Source: Planctomycetota bacterium (GTDB lineage: Bacteria; Planctomycetota; Phycisphaerae; Phycisphaerales; SM1A02). From it: a stretch of 64,000 bases of DNA. Below are positions 17,369-26,450 of this stretch, one piece after another. Location of the stretch: the NCBI GenBank assembly GCA_003671025.1, contig QWPW01000003.1, positions 51,941 to 115,940 on the forward strand, read 5' to 3'. The position numbers and the translations under genes were made by a program. The notes under the pieces were generated by a model. It did not search any database, was not told the origin of the DNA, and was given only the letters and a program-made list of their open reading frames with translations. The number at the start of each line of letters is the position of its first letter. The first letter of the stretch is position 1.

Positions 17369-18394
17369 ATGCGTTCGAAATTGTTCTTTACCGCGCTCCC
17401 AATGTGCCTCGCAATTGCCGCAGCCTCGCAGGCTCAGGTCGTTCTCGATGGTTCCGCGGAAGCGAAGCTCTACGGCGCGGCCATCGCTGTGCAAAACACG
17501 CAGACGCAATTCGGCGATGCCACGCAGGGCACAGTTGATTTCGCGAGCGGCTCTGAGCTCGATGCCTGCTACGCGACCATCGATGGCAACTTCCTGTTCA
17601 TCGTGTTCGCGGGCAACCTCGAGTCGAACTACAACAAGCTGGACATCTTCATCGATGGCGTGGCTGGTGGACAAAATCGCCTGCGCGGCAACAATCCCGA
17701 TGTCGACTTCAACGGCATCAATCGCATGGGCGACGATGGCACGGGCAACGGCTTGACCTTCGACGCGGACTTCAGCGCGGACCTCTGGATGAGCCTCACC
17801 TGCGGCGGCGCGCCCCTCGCCGTGTACATGAATCAGGCCCAATTGCTCACCGAAGGCGGGGGAACCGGCGGCTATCTCGGTACCGGCGGCGCGGGCGCAG
17901 CGGGCGCAGTCATCTTCAAGAGCGGCTTCGGCTTCGGCCTCGACAACTCCAATATCGCGGGCGTTGCCTCTGGTTCTGAGTTGGCCGACACAGCTGCCGC
18001 CGAACTGGTGCGCACGGGCGTCGAAGTGCGCATTCCGCTTTCGGCAATCCCCGGCTACACCGTGGGCGACCTCAAAGTGTGCGCGTTCATCAACGGTGGC
18101 GGTCACGATTACCTGTCCAACCAGGTCCTCGGGCCTCTCGGCGGCGGCGCCAATCTCGCCGAGCCACGCTTGGTCAACCTCGAGAATTACCCGGGTTCGC
18201 AGTACGTGTTGATCGCCAACAGCGGCGCAACTCCTTGCCCTTCCGATCTCGACCTCAATGGATCTGTCGACGCGGCTGACCTCGCGGCGTTGCTCGGTGC
18301 GTGGGGCGGAACCGGCGGAGATCTCGATGGCAGCGGAACCACCGATGCCGCTGATCTCGCGATCATGTTGGGCGCGTGGGGCGCTTGCAGCTAA
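17369..18394 (+). CDS. Secreted protein with dockerin-like C-terminal repeats
   Basis: A 341-residue exported protein. Signal peptide about 1-22 (cleavage after AQA). The body, about 23-285, looks like an all-beta, Gly/Asp/Asn-rich sandwich; I do not recognise a named family. The C-terminus carries two dockerin-type repeats (DLDLNGSVDAADLAALLGAWG and DLDGSGTTDAADLAIMLGAWG) and ends ACS. Such tails are common on phycisphaeral secreted proteins and probably serve surface display or sorting rather than cellulosome assembly (inference). An SD-like ggag lies about 8 nt before the ATG. A strong terminator follows. Confidence 0.8.
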   Translation: MRSKLFFTALPMCLAIAAASQAQVVLDGSAEAKLYGAAIAVQNTQTQFGDATQGTVDFASGSELDACYATIDGNFLFIVFAGNLESNYNKLDIFIDGVAGGQNRLRGNNPDVDFNGINRMGDDGTGNGLTFDADFSADLWMSLTCGGAPLAVYMNQAQLLTEGGGTGGYLGTGGAGAAGAVIFKSGFGFGLDNSNIAGVASGSELADTAAAELVRTGVEVRIPLSAIPGYTVGDLKVCAFINGGGHDYLSNQVLGPLGGGANLAEPRLVNLENYPGSQYVLIANSGATPCPSDLDLNGSVDAADLAALLGAWGGTGGDLDGSGTTDAADLAIMLGAWGACS

Positions 18395-18443
18395 GCCGCG
18401 ACTTGCAGCGAGGGACAGACTTCGCTCGCAGTGCATAAATTCA

Positions 18444-18486
18444 CGCGCGACCGCATCAGGACACTGATGCGGTCGCGCGCATTTTT
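18444..18486 (+). terminator. Rho-independent terminator
   Basis: A perfect 16-bp GC-rich stem (arms 18444-18459 and 18464-18479) with loop gaca, followed by a short T-run (ttttt, 18482-18486). It lies 50 bp after the dockerin-tailed gene and about 95 bp before the next promoter region. Confidence 0.9.
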
Positions 18487-18581
18487 ATGGCTAATTGCTG
18501 CAGGCTTCTCTCGATTGCACGAACTCGATTTTCTGCACGCGGTATGAGCGGCTCCCCCAATTGTCGCGGGGGCGCTTGTCG

Positions 18582-18587
18582 TACAGT
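18582..18587 (+). promoter_or_regulatory. -10-like hexamer of the metalloprotease gene
   Basis: TACAGT lies 53 nt before the ATG at 18641. A ggag SD sits closer to the ATG, so this gene appears to have an ordinary leader, unlike many others here. Confidence 0.35.
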
Positions 18588-18640
18588 GGACATTGACGCG
18601 TTCCGATTCGCGGAGCGCCACTTCATAACGGAGTCTTCAC

Positions 18641-21400
18641 ATGATGTGTTCTTTTCTTCGCGCGAGCGTCGCGCTGCTTCCGACACTTGCCGTCGCCGTA
18701 ACCTTTGCGGGTCCTGACCTGCCGCCATTCGCGGATGTGTCAAAGGATTACGAGCGCATAAACTCAACCCCTGATGGGACGTCGCTCTTCGGACTGTTCG
18801 TCAACAAAAAGGAAGATCAACTTCTCGCCGAGCTTCCGCGTGGTTGGGAGAAAATGAAGTTCCTCATCGCTGCGACTCCCGCTGGCGGCGAAATCTTCAG
18901 TGGTTTACAAGGCCCCGAAAAGTATGTGTTTTGGCGGCAATACGGCAATCGCCTCGCGTTGGTGCAGCCACAAGTAGATGTGCGTTCGACTGGTGAACAA
19001 ACATCGAAGGACTCGGTCAAGCGCATCTTCACCGACAACGTGCTCATCGAAGTTCCCATCGTGGCCACTGGTCCAAACGGTCAACCAGTCGTCGATCTCG
19101 ACGCAATGTTGGTGGGACAATCGCAGCAACTCGCGGGCACCAGCCTCAATGCGCGACTGGCCAAGATCGCCAAGTCCAAGAGCTTCCCGCAGAATCTTGA
19201 AGTCGCCATCGAAGCGCCGGACAACGCGGGCAACTTCAAGCTGGTGCACTACTCGATCTCCGTGCTTCCCGAGAACTCGGGCTACAAGCCGCGCGCTGCA
19301 GATGATCGCGTCGGCTACTTCCTCACCGGCTATCGCGACCTCGGCCTCTACGGCACCGAGACCAACGCGACGCGCAACATCAATCGTTGGAATCTCGAGA
19401 AGCGCGACCCCAAACTCACGCTCTCGCCGCCCAAGGAACCCATCGTGTATTACGTCGAGCACACGGTTCCCGTGCGCTATCGCCGTTACGTGAAGGAAGG
19501 GATTTTGCAGTGGAACGAAGCGTTCCGCAAGATCGGCATCGACAGCGCGATTGAGGTCTATCAACAGGACGAAGTCACCGGCGCGCACATGGACAAGGAT
19601 CCTGAGGACGTGCGTTTCAACTTCGTGCGTTGGCTCAACAACGACGTCGCCACCGCGATCGGGCCAAGCCGCGCGCATCCGCTCACGGGTCAAATTCTTG
19701 ATGCGGACATCGTGCTCACCGACGGTTGGATTCGCGCGTTCTACAACTGGTACGACGATCGTCCGAGCGAGATGACCCAGAGTCTCACCGCCGAAAGTTT
19801 GGTGTGGCTCGAGTCTCATCCGCAGTGGGATCCGCGATTGCAATTGCTCTCGACTGCAGAGCGACAAGAAGTGCTCGCCGATCGCGCAACTCGCGCGGCG
19901 GCAGGCGATCTTGATTCGGCCGACAGTCGCAAAGATCCCGCGCTTGCCGCGAGTCCACAGTTGCGTCAAGTTGCCGATTGGTATCGCGCGGCCGGAGGAT
20001 CTGATCACTCCAAGTGCGGCGCGATGTGTTTCGCTGCGCAAGGAATGGCCAGCGACATGGCGATTGCAAGCATGGCGTTTGACACGCTTGATTTGCTCAG
20101 CGCCGCCGATGATCCCGCCGCGCCCAAGACCGATGCACCGAAGCCAGTGATCGAAACGCTCGACGGCGTCCCCGAGTCATTCGCGGGTCCACAGTTGGCG
20201 CACTTGGTTGCGCACGAAGTTGGCCACACGTTGGGACTGCGTCACAATTTCAAGGGCTCGTCGTTGTACACGCTCGATGAAATCAATTCCGCCGTGGTCA
20301 AGGGCAAGCCGCTCGCCGCGTCGGTCATGGATTACATGGGCACAAACTTCAACTTGGATAAGGACAACCTTCAAGGCGACTACACCATGGTGGGCATTGG
20401 TCTGTACGACATGTGGGCCATCGAGTACGGCTACACCTTTGACGATCCTGCCAAGGTTGCGGCGCGTGTGGGCGAACCAGGCCACATGTACCTCAGCGAT
20501 GAAGACACCGGCGGCCCCGATCCGCTTGCTCGTCGCTACGACTTCTCCAAGAATCCAATCGATTTCGCGCAGGCAGAGATGAATCTCGTGCGCCAGTTGC
20601 GCGCGGCGTTGCTCGAGAAGTACGTGAAGAACGGCGACAGCTGGGAGCGCGCACGCAAGGGTTACGTCAAGACTCTCAACAAGCAGCGCAAGTCGATGGA
20701 CATGATGGCATCGTGGATTGGCGGCACCTACGTCAATCGCGTCAAGAAGGGCGATGCCAACACCAGCGATCCGTTGGTTCCTGTTGAAGTGGCCAAGCAG
20801 CGCGAGGCGTTGCAATTCATCATTGAGAACGCATTCCGCGATGAAGCGTACGGCATCACGCCTGAGTTGCTCAACAAGATGACCATTGAGAAGTGGATGG
20901 ACGGACCGCAATCGATGATGGCTACGAGCACGTTCCCCATCAACGATCAGATCGCGGGCACGCAATCGATGGCGCTCACGATGATCATCAATCCATCGAC
21001 CTTCACGCGCATCTACGACAACGAGAAGCGCGTTGGCGCAGATCAAGAGGCACTGACACTTCCTGAGGTCATGCAGACGCTGACCGACGAGATTTATTCA
21101 GAGGTCTCGCCGTCGAAGTTGGGTTCATCGGATGCACGAAAGCCCATGATTTCGGCCTATCGCCGCAATCTTCAGGCGGACATGACCGATCGACTCATCG
21201 CCATTGCCACGGGCAAGGCGGGTCTTCCTCGCGTGGCACGTCAGTTGAGTGCACAAGAGTTGCGTGATCTCAAGGTCGCTCTCGATGCCACGATGGCCAA
21301 GGCCAGCGCGAGCAACATCGACCCCTACACACGCGCCCATTTGGCTGACTTGCAAGCACGGACCGACTCTGCCCTTCAGGCAATCGTCGTGCTGCAATAA
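18641..21400 (+). CDS. Secreted zinc metalloprotease (DUF5117/DUF4953 metzincin)
   Basis: A 919-residue exported protein with a short signal peptide (residues 1-24). The N-terminal half (about 70-330) matches the DUF5117 type. The catalytic part holds the metzincin zinc motif HEVGHTLGLRHNF at about residues 524-536 (HExxHxxGxxH), followed by an SVMDYMGTNF Met-turn-like stretch, as in the DUF4953 family. The C-terminal 350 residues are helical. Such proteins are exported peptidases of unknown substrate, frequent in Planctomycetes and Bacteroidota. Terminators lie on both sides, so it is probably monocistronic. Confidence 0.9.
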   Translation: MMCSFLRASVALLPTLAVAVTFAGPDLPPFADVSKDYERINSTPDGTSLFGLFVNKKEDQLLAELPRGWEKMKFLIAATPAGGEIFSGLQGPEKYVFWRQYGNRLALVQPQVDVRSTGEQTSKDSVKRIFTDNVLIEVPIVATGPNGQPVVDLDAMLVGQSQQLAGTSLNARLAKIAKSKSFPQNLEVAIEAPDNAGNFKLVHYSISVLPENSGYKPRAADDRVGYFLTGYRDLGLYGTETNATRNINRWNLEKRDPKLTLSPPKEPIVYYVEHTVPVRYRRYVKEGILQWNEAFRKIGIDSAIEVYQQDEVTGAHMDKDPEDVRFNFVRWLNNDVATAIGPSRAHPLTGQILDADIVLTDGWIRAFYNWYDDRPSEMTQSLTAESLVWLESHPQWDPRLQLLSTAERQEVLADRATRAAAGDLDSADSRKDPALAASPQLRQVADWYRAAGGSDHSKCGAMCFAAQGMASDMAIASMAFDTLDLLSAADDPAAPKTDAPKPVIETLDGVPESFAGPQLAHLVAHEVGHTLGLRHNFKGSSLYTLDEINSAVVKGKPLAASVMDYMGTNFNLDKDNLQGDYTMVGIGLYDMWAIEYGYTFDDPAKVAARVGEPGHMYLSDEDTGGPDPLARRYDFSKNPIDFAQAEMNLVRQLRAALLEKYVKNGDSWERARKGYVKTLNKQRKSMDMMASWIGGTYVNRVKKGDANTSDPLVPVEVAKQREALQFIIENAFRDEAYGITPELLNKMTIEKWMDGPQSMMATSTFPINDQIAGTQSMALTMIINPSTFTRIYDNEKRVGADQEALTLPEVMQTLTDEIYSEVSPSKLGSSDARKPMISAYRRNLQADMTDRLIAIATGKAGLPRVARQLSAQELRDLKVALDATMAKASASNIDPYTRAHLADLQARTDSALQAIVVLQ

Positions 21401-21448
21401 GACGCACAACACCGCAGGCGAGATGCCGGCGGGCCAGAGACAGCAACC

Positions 21449-21487
21449 AACGCCGCCCCGCGAATCTGCGGGGCGGCGTTGTTGTTT
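21449..21487 (+). terminator. Rho-independent terminator after the metalloprotease
   Basis: A 13-bp perfect GC-rich stem (21449-21461 with 21468-21480), loop gaatct, then gttgttt. The T-run is interrupted by G, so the strength is moderate. Confidence 0.75.
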
Positions 21488-21576
21488 GGAGTCACGGGCG
21501 CTGTCGCGCAAACACATGATCGCATCCAAGTCAGTGATGACTGTATTTGGGTGATGGAATGGCACAGCGCGTGCGA

Positions 21577-21582
21577 TATCCT
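21577..21582 (+). promoter_or_regulatory. -10-like hexamer of the DUF1549/DUF1553 gene
   Basis: TATCCT is followed by 6 nt and then the ATG at 21589. This supports that start and a leaderless mRNA. Confidence 0.45.
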
Positions 21583-21588
21583 CAGCCG

Positions 21589-23877
21589 ATGCGCGTTGCG
21601 GTACTCGCTCTTGCTCTGTCCATGTGTGCGCTGCTCATCAGTGGCGGTGCGCGCGTTGGCGCGAATGATGTTGTCGCAACACACAGCGCATCATCACCTG
21701 ATGCGCCCGTCGATTTCGCGCGCGAAGTGTTGCCCGTGCTGGCCTCGCGTTGCTTCCGTTGTCATGGCGGCGTGCGTGAGATGGCGGGGCTAAATCTTTC
21801 GGATCATGCGCGCGTGACCAGTGCGCTCAAGAGTGGACACATCGCGGTGGTGCCTATGGATCCGCTGCGCAGCGAGTTGCACACGCGCGTGACCAGCGTC
21901 GATGCCAATGAACGCATGCCGCCCGACGGCGATCGACTCAGCATCGAGCAAGTGGCGACGATCACGCGATGGATTGAACAGGGCGCGCCGTGGGGCACAC
22001 ATTGGGCGTTCACGCCGCGCGTGGAGCCGCCGATTGTGATGCGAGCGGATGACTCATGGTCGCGTAAGGATCTCGACCGCATCGTGCTCGCGCGAATCAC
22101 TCAAGCACAGCTCACGCCCGCGGAAGAAGCGCCCGCCGAAATGCTGCTGCGTCGCGTATGCCTTGATATCACGGGAATTCCGCCGAGCCTCGAGCAACGC
22201 GCGGAGTTCCTCAACGACACGCGCACAGACGCGTACGAGCGCCTCGTTGACACGCTGCTCACCGACAACACATACGGCGAGCGATTCGCGCGCGTGTGGC
22301 TCGACCTCGCGCGTTACGCCGACACGCAGGGATACGAGAAGGATTCGACGCGCGAGATTTGGGCGTGGCGTGATTGGGTCATCGACGCGCTCAATCGCGA
22401 CATGCCCTACGACCAGTTCGCGGTGCGCTTGCTCGCGGGGGATCTGCTCGCAAACGCGAGCGATGACGATCGGCTCGCGACGGCGTTTCATCGCAACACG
22501 CTAACCAACTCTGAAGGCGGAACCGATGACGAAGAGTTCCGCATGGCCGCGGTCTTCGATCGCGTCTCCACCACATGGCAGTCGTTTCTGGGCGTGACCT
22601 TTCAATGCACCCAATGTCATGGTCATCCCTACGACCCCTTCACGCATCGCGAGTACTACGAGTTTCTCGCGTGCCTCAATCAAACCGAAGATGCCGACCG
22701 CGATGACGACGCACCGCGACTTGCGATCACGCGCAACGGCATCAATGCCAGTGTTCCGGTTATGCGCGAACTCGCGTTGGAGTTGCGACGCACCACGCAT
22801 GTGTTGGCGCGCGGCGCGTTGACCAGTCCGACCGATGTGGTCGACGGCGGAGTCCCCGCAACAATTGCAACACAGAGCCTAGGTGCATCGCACACGCTCT
22901 CGCAGGACGCGCCGATGGATCGATTGGCGATGGCGCAGTGGATCGCGTCGAAAGAGAATCCTCTCTTTGCGCGGGTTGCGGCCAATCGTGTGTGGGAGTT
23001 GTTCTTCGGTCGCGGCATCGTGCATACCAGCGAAGACTTCGGCGTCATGGGCTCGGGCGCGTCCGATCAAGCGTTGCTCGATCATCTCGCGGGTGTGCTG
23101 ATTGCCCATGATTTCTCGATGAAATCGCTGATCAAAGAAATCGTGTGCAGCGCCACCTATCGCCAATCGTCGATTGCCTCGGCGCGAACGCGCGCGCGTG
23201 ACAGCGAGAATCTGCTGTGGTCGCGCGCGCCACGTATGCGACTCGAAGCGGAGCAAGTCCGAGACAGCGCTCTCGCCGTGAGCGGCTTGCTCTCGCGTAA
23301 GCAAGGCGGCGCACCAGTGATGCCGCCGCAACCCGAGGGCGTGTGGCAAGTGGTGTACTCGGGTGACGCGTGGAAAGTGAGCGAAGGCGAAGATCGCTAC
23401 CGCCGCGCGATCTACACGTTCTTGCGCCGCAGTTCGCCGTATCCAAGTTTCATCGCGTTTGATTCGACGAGTCGCGAGACTTGCACAGTGCGGCGCATTC
23501 GCACCAACACGCCGTTGGCCGCGTTGGTATTGCTCAACGATCCCGTCTATCTCGAATGCGCGCAAGCGTTGGCGCGATCGGTGCACGACGAGCACGATGA
23601 CGTCGATGCGGTGCGCGTCATGTTGCAACGCGCACTCGGCCGTGATGGCTACGACGATGAAGTGACGACGCTGACTGCTCTAGTCACGCGCGAACGCGAG
23701 CGCTACGCAGCACACGAGAGTGAAGCGCGCCTCTTATCCGGTGATGCATCGATTGCGGCTCAAAGCGCGGGCGAGAGCAGCACGAACGCAAACGCCGTCG
23801 ACTTCGCGCGTCAGGCGGCGCTGGTCGCTGCGGCCAACGCCATCCTCAACCTCGACGACTTTCTCACACGCTCATGA
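21589..23877 (+). CDS. PSCyt1/DUF1549/DUF1553 planctomycete cytochrome-like protein
   Basis: A 762-residue exported protein. The ATG at 21589 is chosen because it opens a clean signal peptide (MRVAVLALALSMCALLISGG) and follows a -10-like hexamer; a longer frame from 21547 is possible. A heme-binding CFRCH (CxxCH) lies at about residues 54-58 in the PSCyt1 domain. DUF1549 covers about 145-350 (LARYADTQGYEKDSTREIWAWRDW, FQCTQCHGHPYDPFT), and DUF1553 covers about 440-690 (NPLFARVAANRVWELFFGRGIV). Family knowledge: these planctomycete proteins pair with DUF1501 proteins; the biochemical role is unresolved. The stop overlaps the next ATG as ATGA. Confidence 0.93.
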   Translation: MRVAVLALALSMCALLISGGARVGANDVVATHSASSPDAPVDFAREVLPVLASRCFRCHGGVREMAGLNLSDHARVTSALKSGHIAVVPMDPLRSELHTRVTSVDANERMPPDGDRLSIEQVATITRWIEQGAPWGTHWAFTPRVEPPIVMRADDSWSRKDLDRIVLARITQAQLTPAEEAPAEMLLRRVCLDITGIPPSLEQRAEFLNDTRTDAYERLVDTLLTDNTYGERFARVWLDLARYADTQGYEKDSTREIWAWRDWVIDALNRDMPYDQFAVRLLAGDLLANASDDDRLATAFHRNTLTNSEGGTDDEEFRMAAVFDRVSTTWQSFLGVTFQCTQCHGHPYDPFTHREYYEFLACLNQTEDADRDDDAPRLAITRNGINASVPVMRELALELRRTTHVLARGALTSPTDVVDGGVPATIATQSLGASHTLSQDAPMDRLAMAQWIASKENPLFARVAANRVWELFFGRGIVHTSEDFGVMGSGASDQALLDHLAGVLIAHDFSMKSLIKEIVCSATYRQSSIASARTRARDSENLLWSRAPRMRLEAEQVRDSALAVSGLLSRKQGGAPVMPPQPEGVWQVVYSGDAWKVSEGEDRYRRAIYTFLRRSSPYPSFIAFDSTSRETCTVRRIRTNTPLAALVLLNDPVYLECAQALARSVHDEHDDVDAVRVMLQRALGRDGYDDEVTTLTALVTRERERYAAHESEARLLSGDASIAAQSAGESSTNANAVDFARQAALVAAANAILNLDDFLTRS

Positions 23878-25370
23878 GTCATCCGCGAAACAACTTCGAT
23901 ATCGATGCACTCGCGCAGACGACGCGCCGAACATTTCTCGGATCGCTTGCAGGCGGCGCTTCTGCGTTTTCGTTGGGTTCGATCGCGCTCTCACAGTTGC
24001 TTGCGCGCGAGGCGCACGCGGCGCCGATGGCTGATTCTCCGCACGAATCGACGCAACTCTCGCGCGCGCCACACTTCGCCGCGCGCGCGAAAAACGTCAT
24101 CTACATTCACCTCGCTGGTTCGCCCAGTCAGCTCGAACTCTTCGATTACAAACCGACGCTCACGAAGTTCAACGGACAGTCATGTCCCGATGAATATCTC
24201 AAGGGCGAAAAGTTCGCGTTCATCAAAGGTCATCCCACGTTGCTCGGCCCCGTGTGCAAGTTTGCGCAATCGGGCACAGCGGGATTGTGGACTAGCGAAT
24301 TCATTCCTCACTTCCGCTCGATTGAACATGAAGTCTGCGTCATCAAGTCGATGACCACCGATCAATTCAATCACGCGCCCGCGCAGTTGTTGTTGCACAC
24401 GGGCGAGGCGCGATTTGGCGGCGCGAGCTTTGGATCGTGGGTGGGATACGGACTCGGCAGCGAAGCGCGTGACTTGCCCGGATTCGTCGTGTTGGTCTCA
24501 GGCGACAAGACTCCCGATGCGGGAAAGAGCGTGTGGGGAAGCGGATTTCTTCCCAGCGTCTATCAAGGGGTGCAGTGTCGAGCGAGCGGAGATCCCGTGC
24601 TCTACGCGAAAGACCCCGAAGGCATGCTGCGTGCGACGCGTCGCGCGACGATTGATGCGATCACCGAGATTGCGCGCGCGGGCGTGACGCGTCACGGTGA
24701 TGGCGAAACACAATCGCGCATCGCGCAGTACGAACTTGCGTATCGCATGCAGATGGCGGTGCCCGAAGCGATGGACATCACCCGCGAAAGTGCGGCAACG
24801 CTGAGCGAATACGGCGCGACGCCGGGCACGCCGAGTTTGGCGAATTCATGCGTGCTTGCGCGGCGATTGGTGGAACGTGGCGTGCGCTTCGTGCAGCTTT
24901 ACGATTGGGGTTGGGATGGACACGGCACTGGCACGTCAGATGATTTGCTCACACAGATGCCCAAGAAATGTCGCGAGATGGATCAACCAGTCGCGGCGCT
25001 GGTGCGCGATCTGCGACGACGTGGATTGCTCGACGAAACGCTGGTGATCTGGGGCGGCGAGTTTGGTCGCACTCCCGTCGCGGAGTTTCGCAACGGAGTC
25101 AAAGAGTTCCTCGGTCGCGATCATCATCCGCATGCGTTCACCATGTGGATGGCGGGCGGCGGAGTGAAGGGCGGCCACACCTACGGCGAGACCGACGAGC
25201 TCGGTTACAAAATCGCACGCGACCCTGTGCGCGTGAAGGATTTCCAAGCAACGGTCTTACATCTGCTGGGACTCGATCACTTGCAATTGGCCTATCGCCA
25301 TTCGGGACTTGACCACCGACTCACAGGAGTGCAGGGTGATGCGAAGGTCATTCACGGCCTCCTCAGCTGA
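23874..25370 (+). CDS. Tat-exported DUF1501 (sulfatase-like fold) protein
   Basis: A 498-residue protein with a twin-arginine signal (TTRRTFLGSLAGG, residues 16-28, then a hydrophobic helix and AHA). The DUF1501 body shows VIYIHLAGSPSQLELFDYKP near residue 75, VKSMTTDQFNHAPAQL, GWDGHGTGTSDDL, ETLVIWGGEFGRTP and GRDHHPHAFTMWMAGGGVKGG, all standard in the family, which has an alkaline-phosphatase/sulfatase-like fold. It is translationally coupled to the DUF1553 gene by a 4-nt overlap. Export through Tat suggests it folds, perhaps with metal, before leaving the cytoplasm. Confidence 0.94.
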   Translation: MSHPRNNFDIDALAQTTRRTFLGSLAGGASAFSLGSIALSQLLAREAHAAPMADSPHESTQLSRAPHFAARAKNVIYIHLAGSPSQLELFDYKPTLTKFNGQSCPDEYLKGEKFAFIKGHPTLLGPVCKFAQSGTAGLWTSEFIPHFRSIEHEVCVIKSMTTDQFNHAPAQLLLHTGEARFGGASFGSWVGYGLGSEARDLPGFVVLVSGDKTPDAGKSVWGSGFLPSVYQGVQCRASGDPVLYAKDPEGMLRATRRATIDAITEIARAGVTRHGDGETQSRIAQYELAYRMQMAVPEAMDITRESAATLSEYGATPGTPSLANSCVLARRLVERGVRFVQLYDWGWDGHGTGTSDDLLTQMPKKCREMDQPVAALVRDLRRRGLLDETLVIWGGEFGRTPVAEFRNGVKEFLGRDHHPHAFTMWMAGGGVKGGHTYGETDELGYKIARDPVRVKDFQATVLHLLGLDHLQLAYRHSGLDHRLTGVQGDAKVIHGLLS

Positions 25371-25386
25371 TTGATGCATCGCGTGT

Positions 25387-26412
25387 TCAACGTGCGCGCG
25401 CGTGTTCAACATCAATCGCGTACACGCCAGTGCTCGCAGTAATCCACAGCGTTTTGCCGTCTTTCCCGCCGAGTGCGCAGTTGGAGGGGCGCTCGGGCAA
25501 GCGAATTTCTCCCAGCGGTTTTCCTTGCGGCGAAAGCACGTAGATCGCGCTGCGCGCAGGAACCGTGATGTAAACATTTCCTTGTGTGTCGACGGTAAGC
25601 CCATCTCCGCCAATCGTCTCGCGCGTTCCCGCTGGAATCTCGTAGAAGAGTTTTCCCGCGCCGAGTTTTCCAGGGCCTTCGATGGGATAGGCCATCATCG
25701 CGCGCGTCGAGTAAGGCAACACGTACAACGTCTTGCCGTCGGGCGAGAGATGCACACCGTTGGGCGCGCGCATTTCTCCGGGAGCAATGACTTCAATCGC
25801 TTCGCCGCCTGTAGTGGGAACGTAATACACGGAGTCAGGCGCGCGCTTGGCACGCACGCCGCCGATGACCGGCGCGGTAAACCAAATTCCGTTGTCATCA
25901 TCAATCACCAAATCATTGAGTCGACCGAGTGAAACGCCAGTCTCACCAATGGGTGAACGTTTGTCGCACACGATGCGCGTCTCATTCTTAACCACATCGA
26001 TGGCCACGATCGCGCCAGGATTTCCTTGGCATCCGTAAAGCGTGCCGTCCTTCGCGAAGTAGAGCCCGTTCATTCCCTTCGAATCTTTGAGCGCGATTCT
26101 CGCACCCATGGCATCCACTTGCATCACTTGATTGCCCGGGATGTCGGTGAAGTACACGCGTCCGTCGGGCGCGCACGCGGGACCCTCGGTGAAGTTGTGA
26201 CCCTCGGACCACTTGTAAATCGTGGTCCCTTTCTTCACGACACCAGAGATGTCTTCACCCGCGGCGCCCGCAATTTGCGGCCATTTCGCGGGCAAAACCG
26301 CGAGCTCAGGCGTGATGGACACCGGCGGCGTCGCGGTCGGCGTCACGGTCGGCGTTGAAGAGGGAGCAACACTCTGCGCAAGGACGAGAGCGGCGATGAT
26401 CGATACGAGCAT
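25387..26412 (-). CDS. Exported SMP-30/gluconolactonase-like beta-propeller protein
   Basis: A 341-residue protein. Signal peptide about 1-17, then a Pro/Thr linker made of near-perfect 12-bp repeats (TPTVTPTATPP). The six-bladed SMP-30 propeller covers about 60-335: EGPACAPDGRVYFTDIPGNQV, LNDLVIDDDNGIWFT, APNGVHLSPDGKTLYVLPY and GDGLTVDTQGNVYITVPA. Metal-binding Glu, Asn and Asp of the family appear present. It is the last gene of a minus-strand operon, 38 bp after the membrane-fusion gene. The substrate is probably a sugar lactone, unproven. Confidence 0.88.
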   Translation of the reverse strand: MLVSIIAALVLAQSVAPSSTPTVTPTATPPVSITPELAVLPAKWPQIAGAAGEDISGVVKKGTTIYKWSEGHNFTEGPACAPDGRVYFTDIPGNQVMQVDAMGARIALKDSKGMNGLYFAKDGTLYGCQGNPGAIVAIDVVKNETRIVCDKRSPIGETGVSLGRLNDLVIDDDNGIWFTAPVIGGVRAKRAPDSVYYVPTTGGEAIEVIAPGEMRAPNGVHLSPDGKTLYVLPYSTRAMMAYPIEGPGKLGAGKLFYEIPAGTRETIGGDGLTVDTQGNVYITVPARSAIYVLSPQGKPLGEIRLPERPSNCALGGKDGKTLWITASTGVYAIDVEHARAR

Positions 26413-26450
26413 CAGCGAATCGTAACGACGCGCGGCACAACTTCGCGTGT

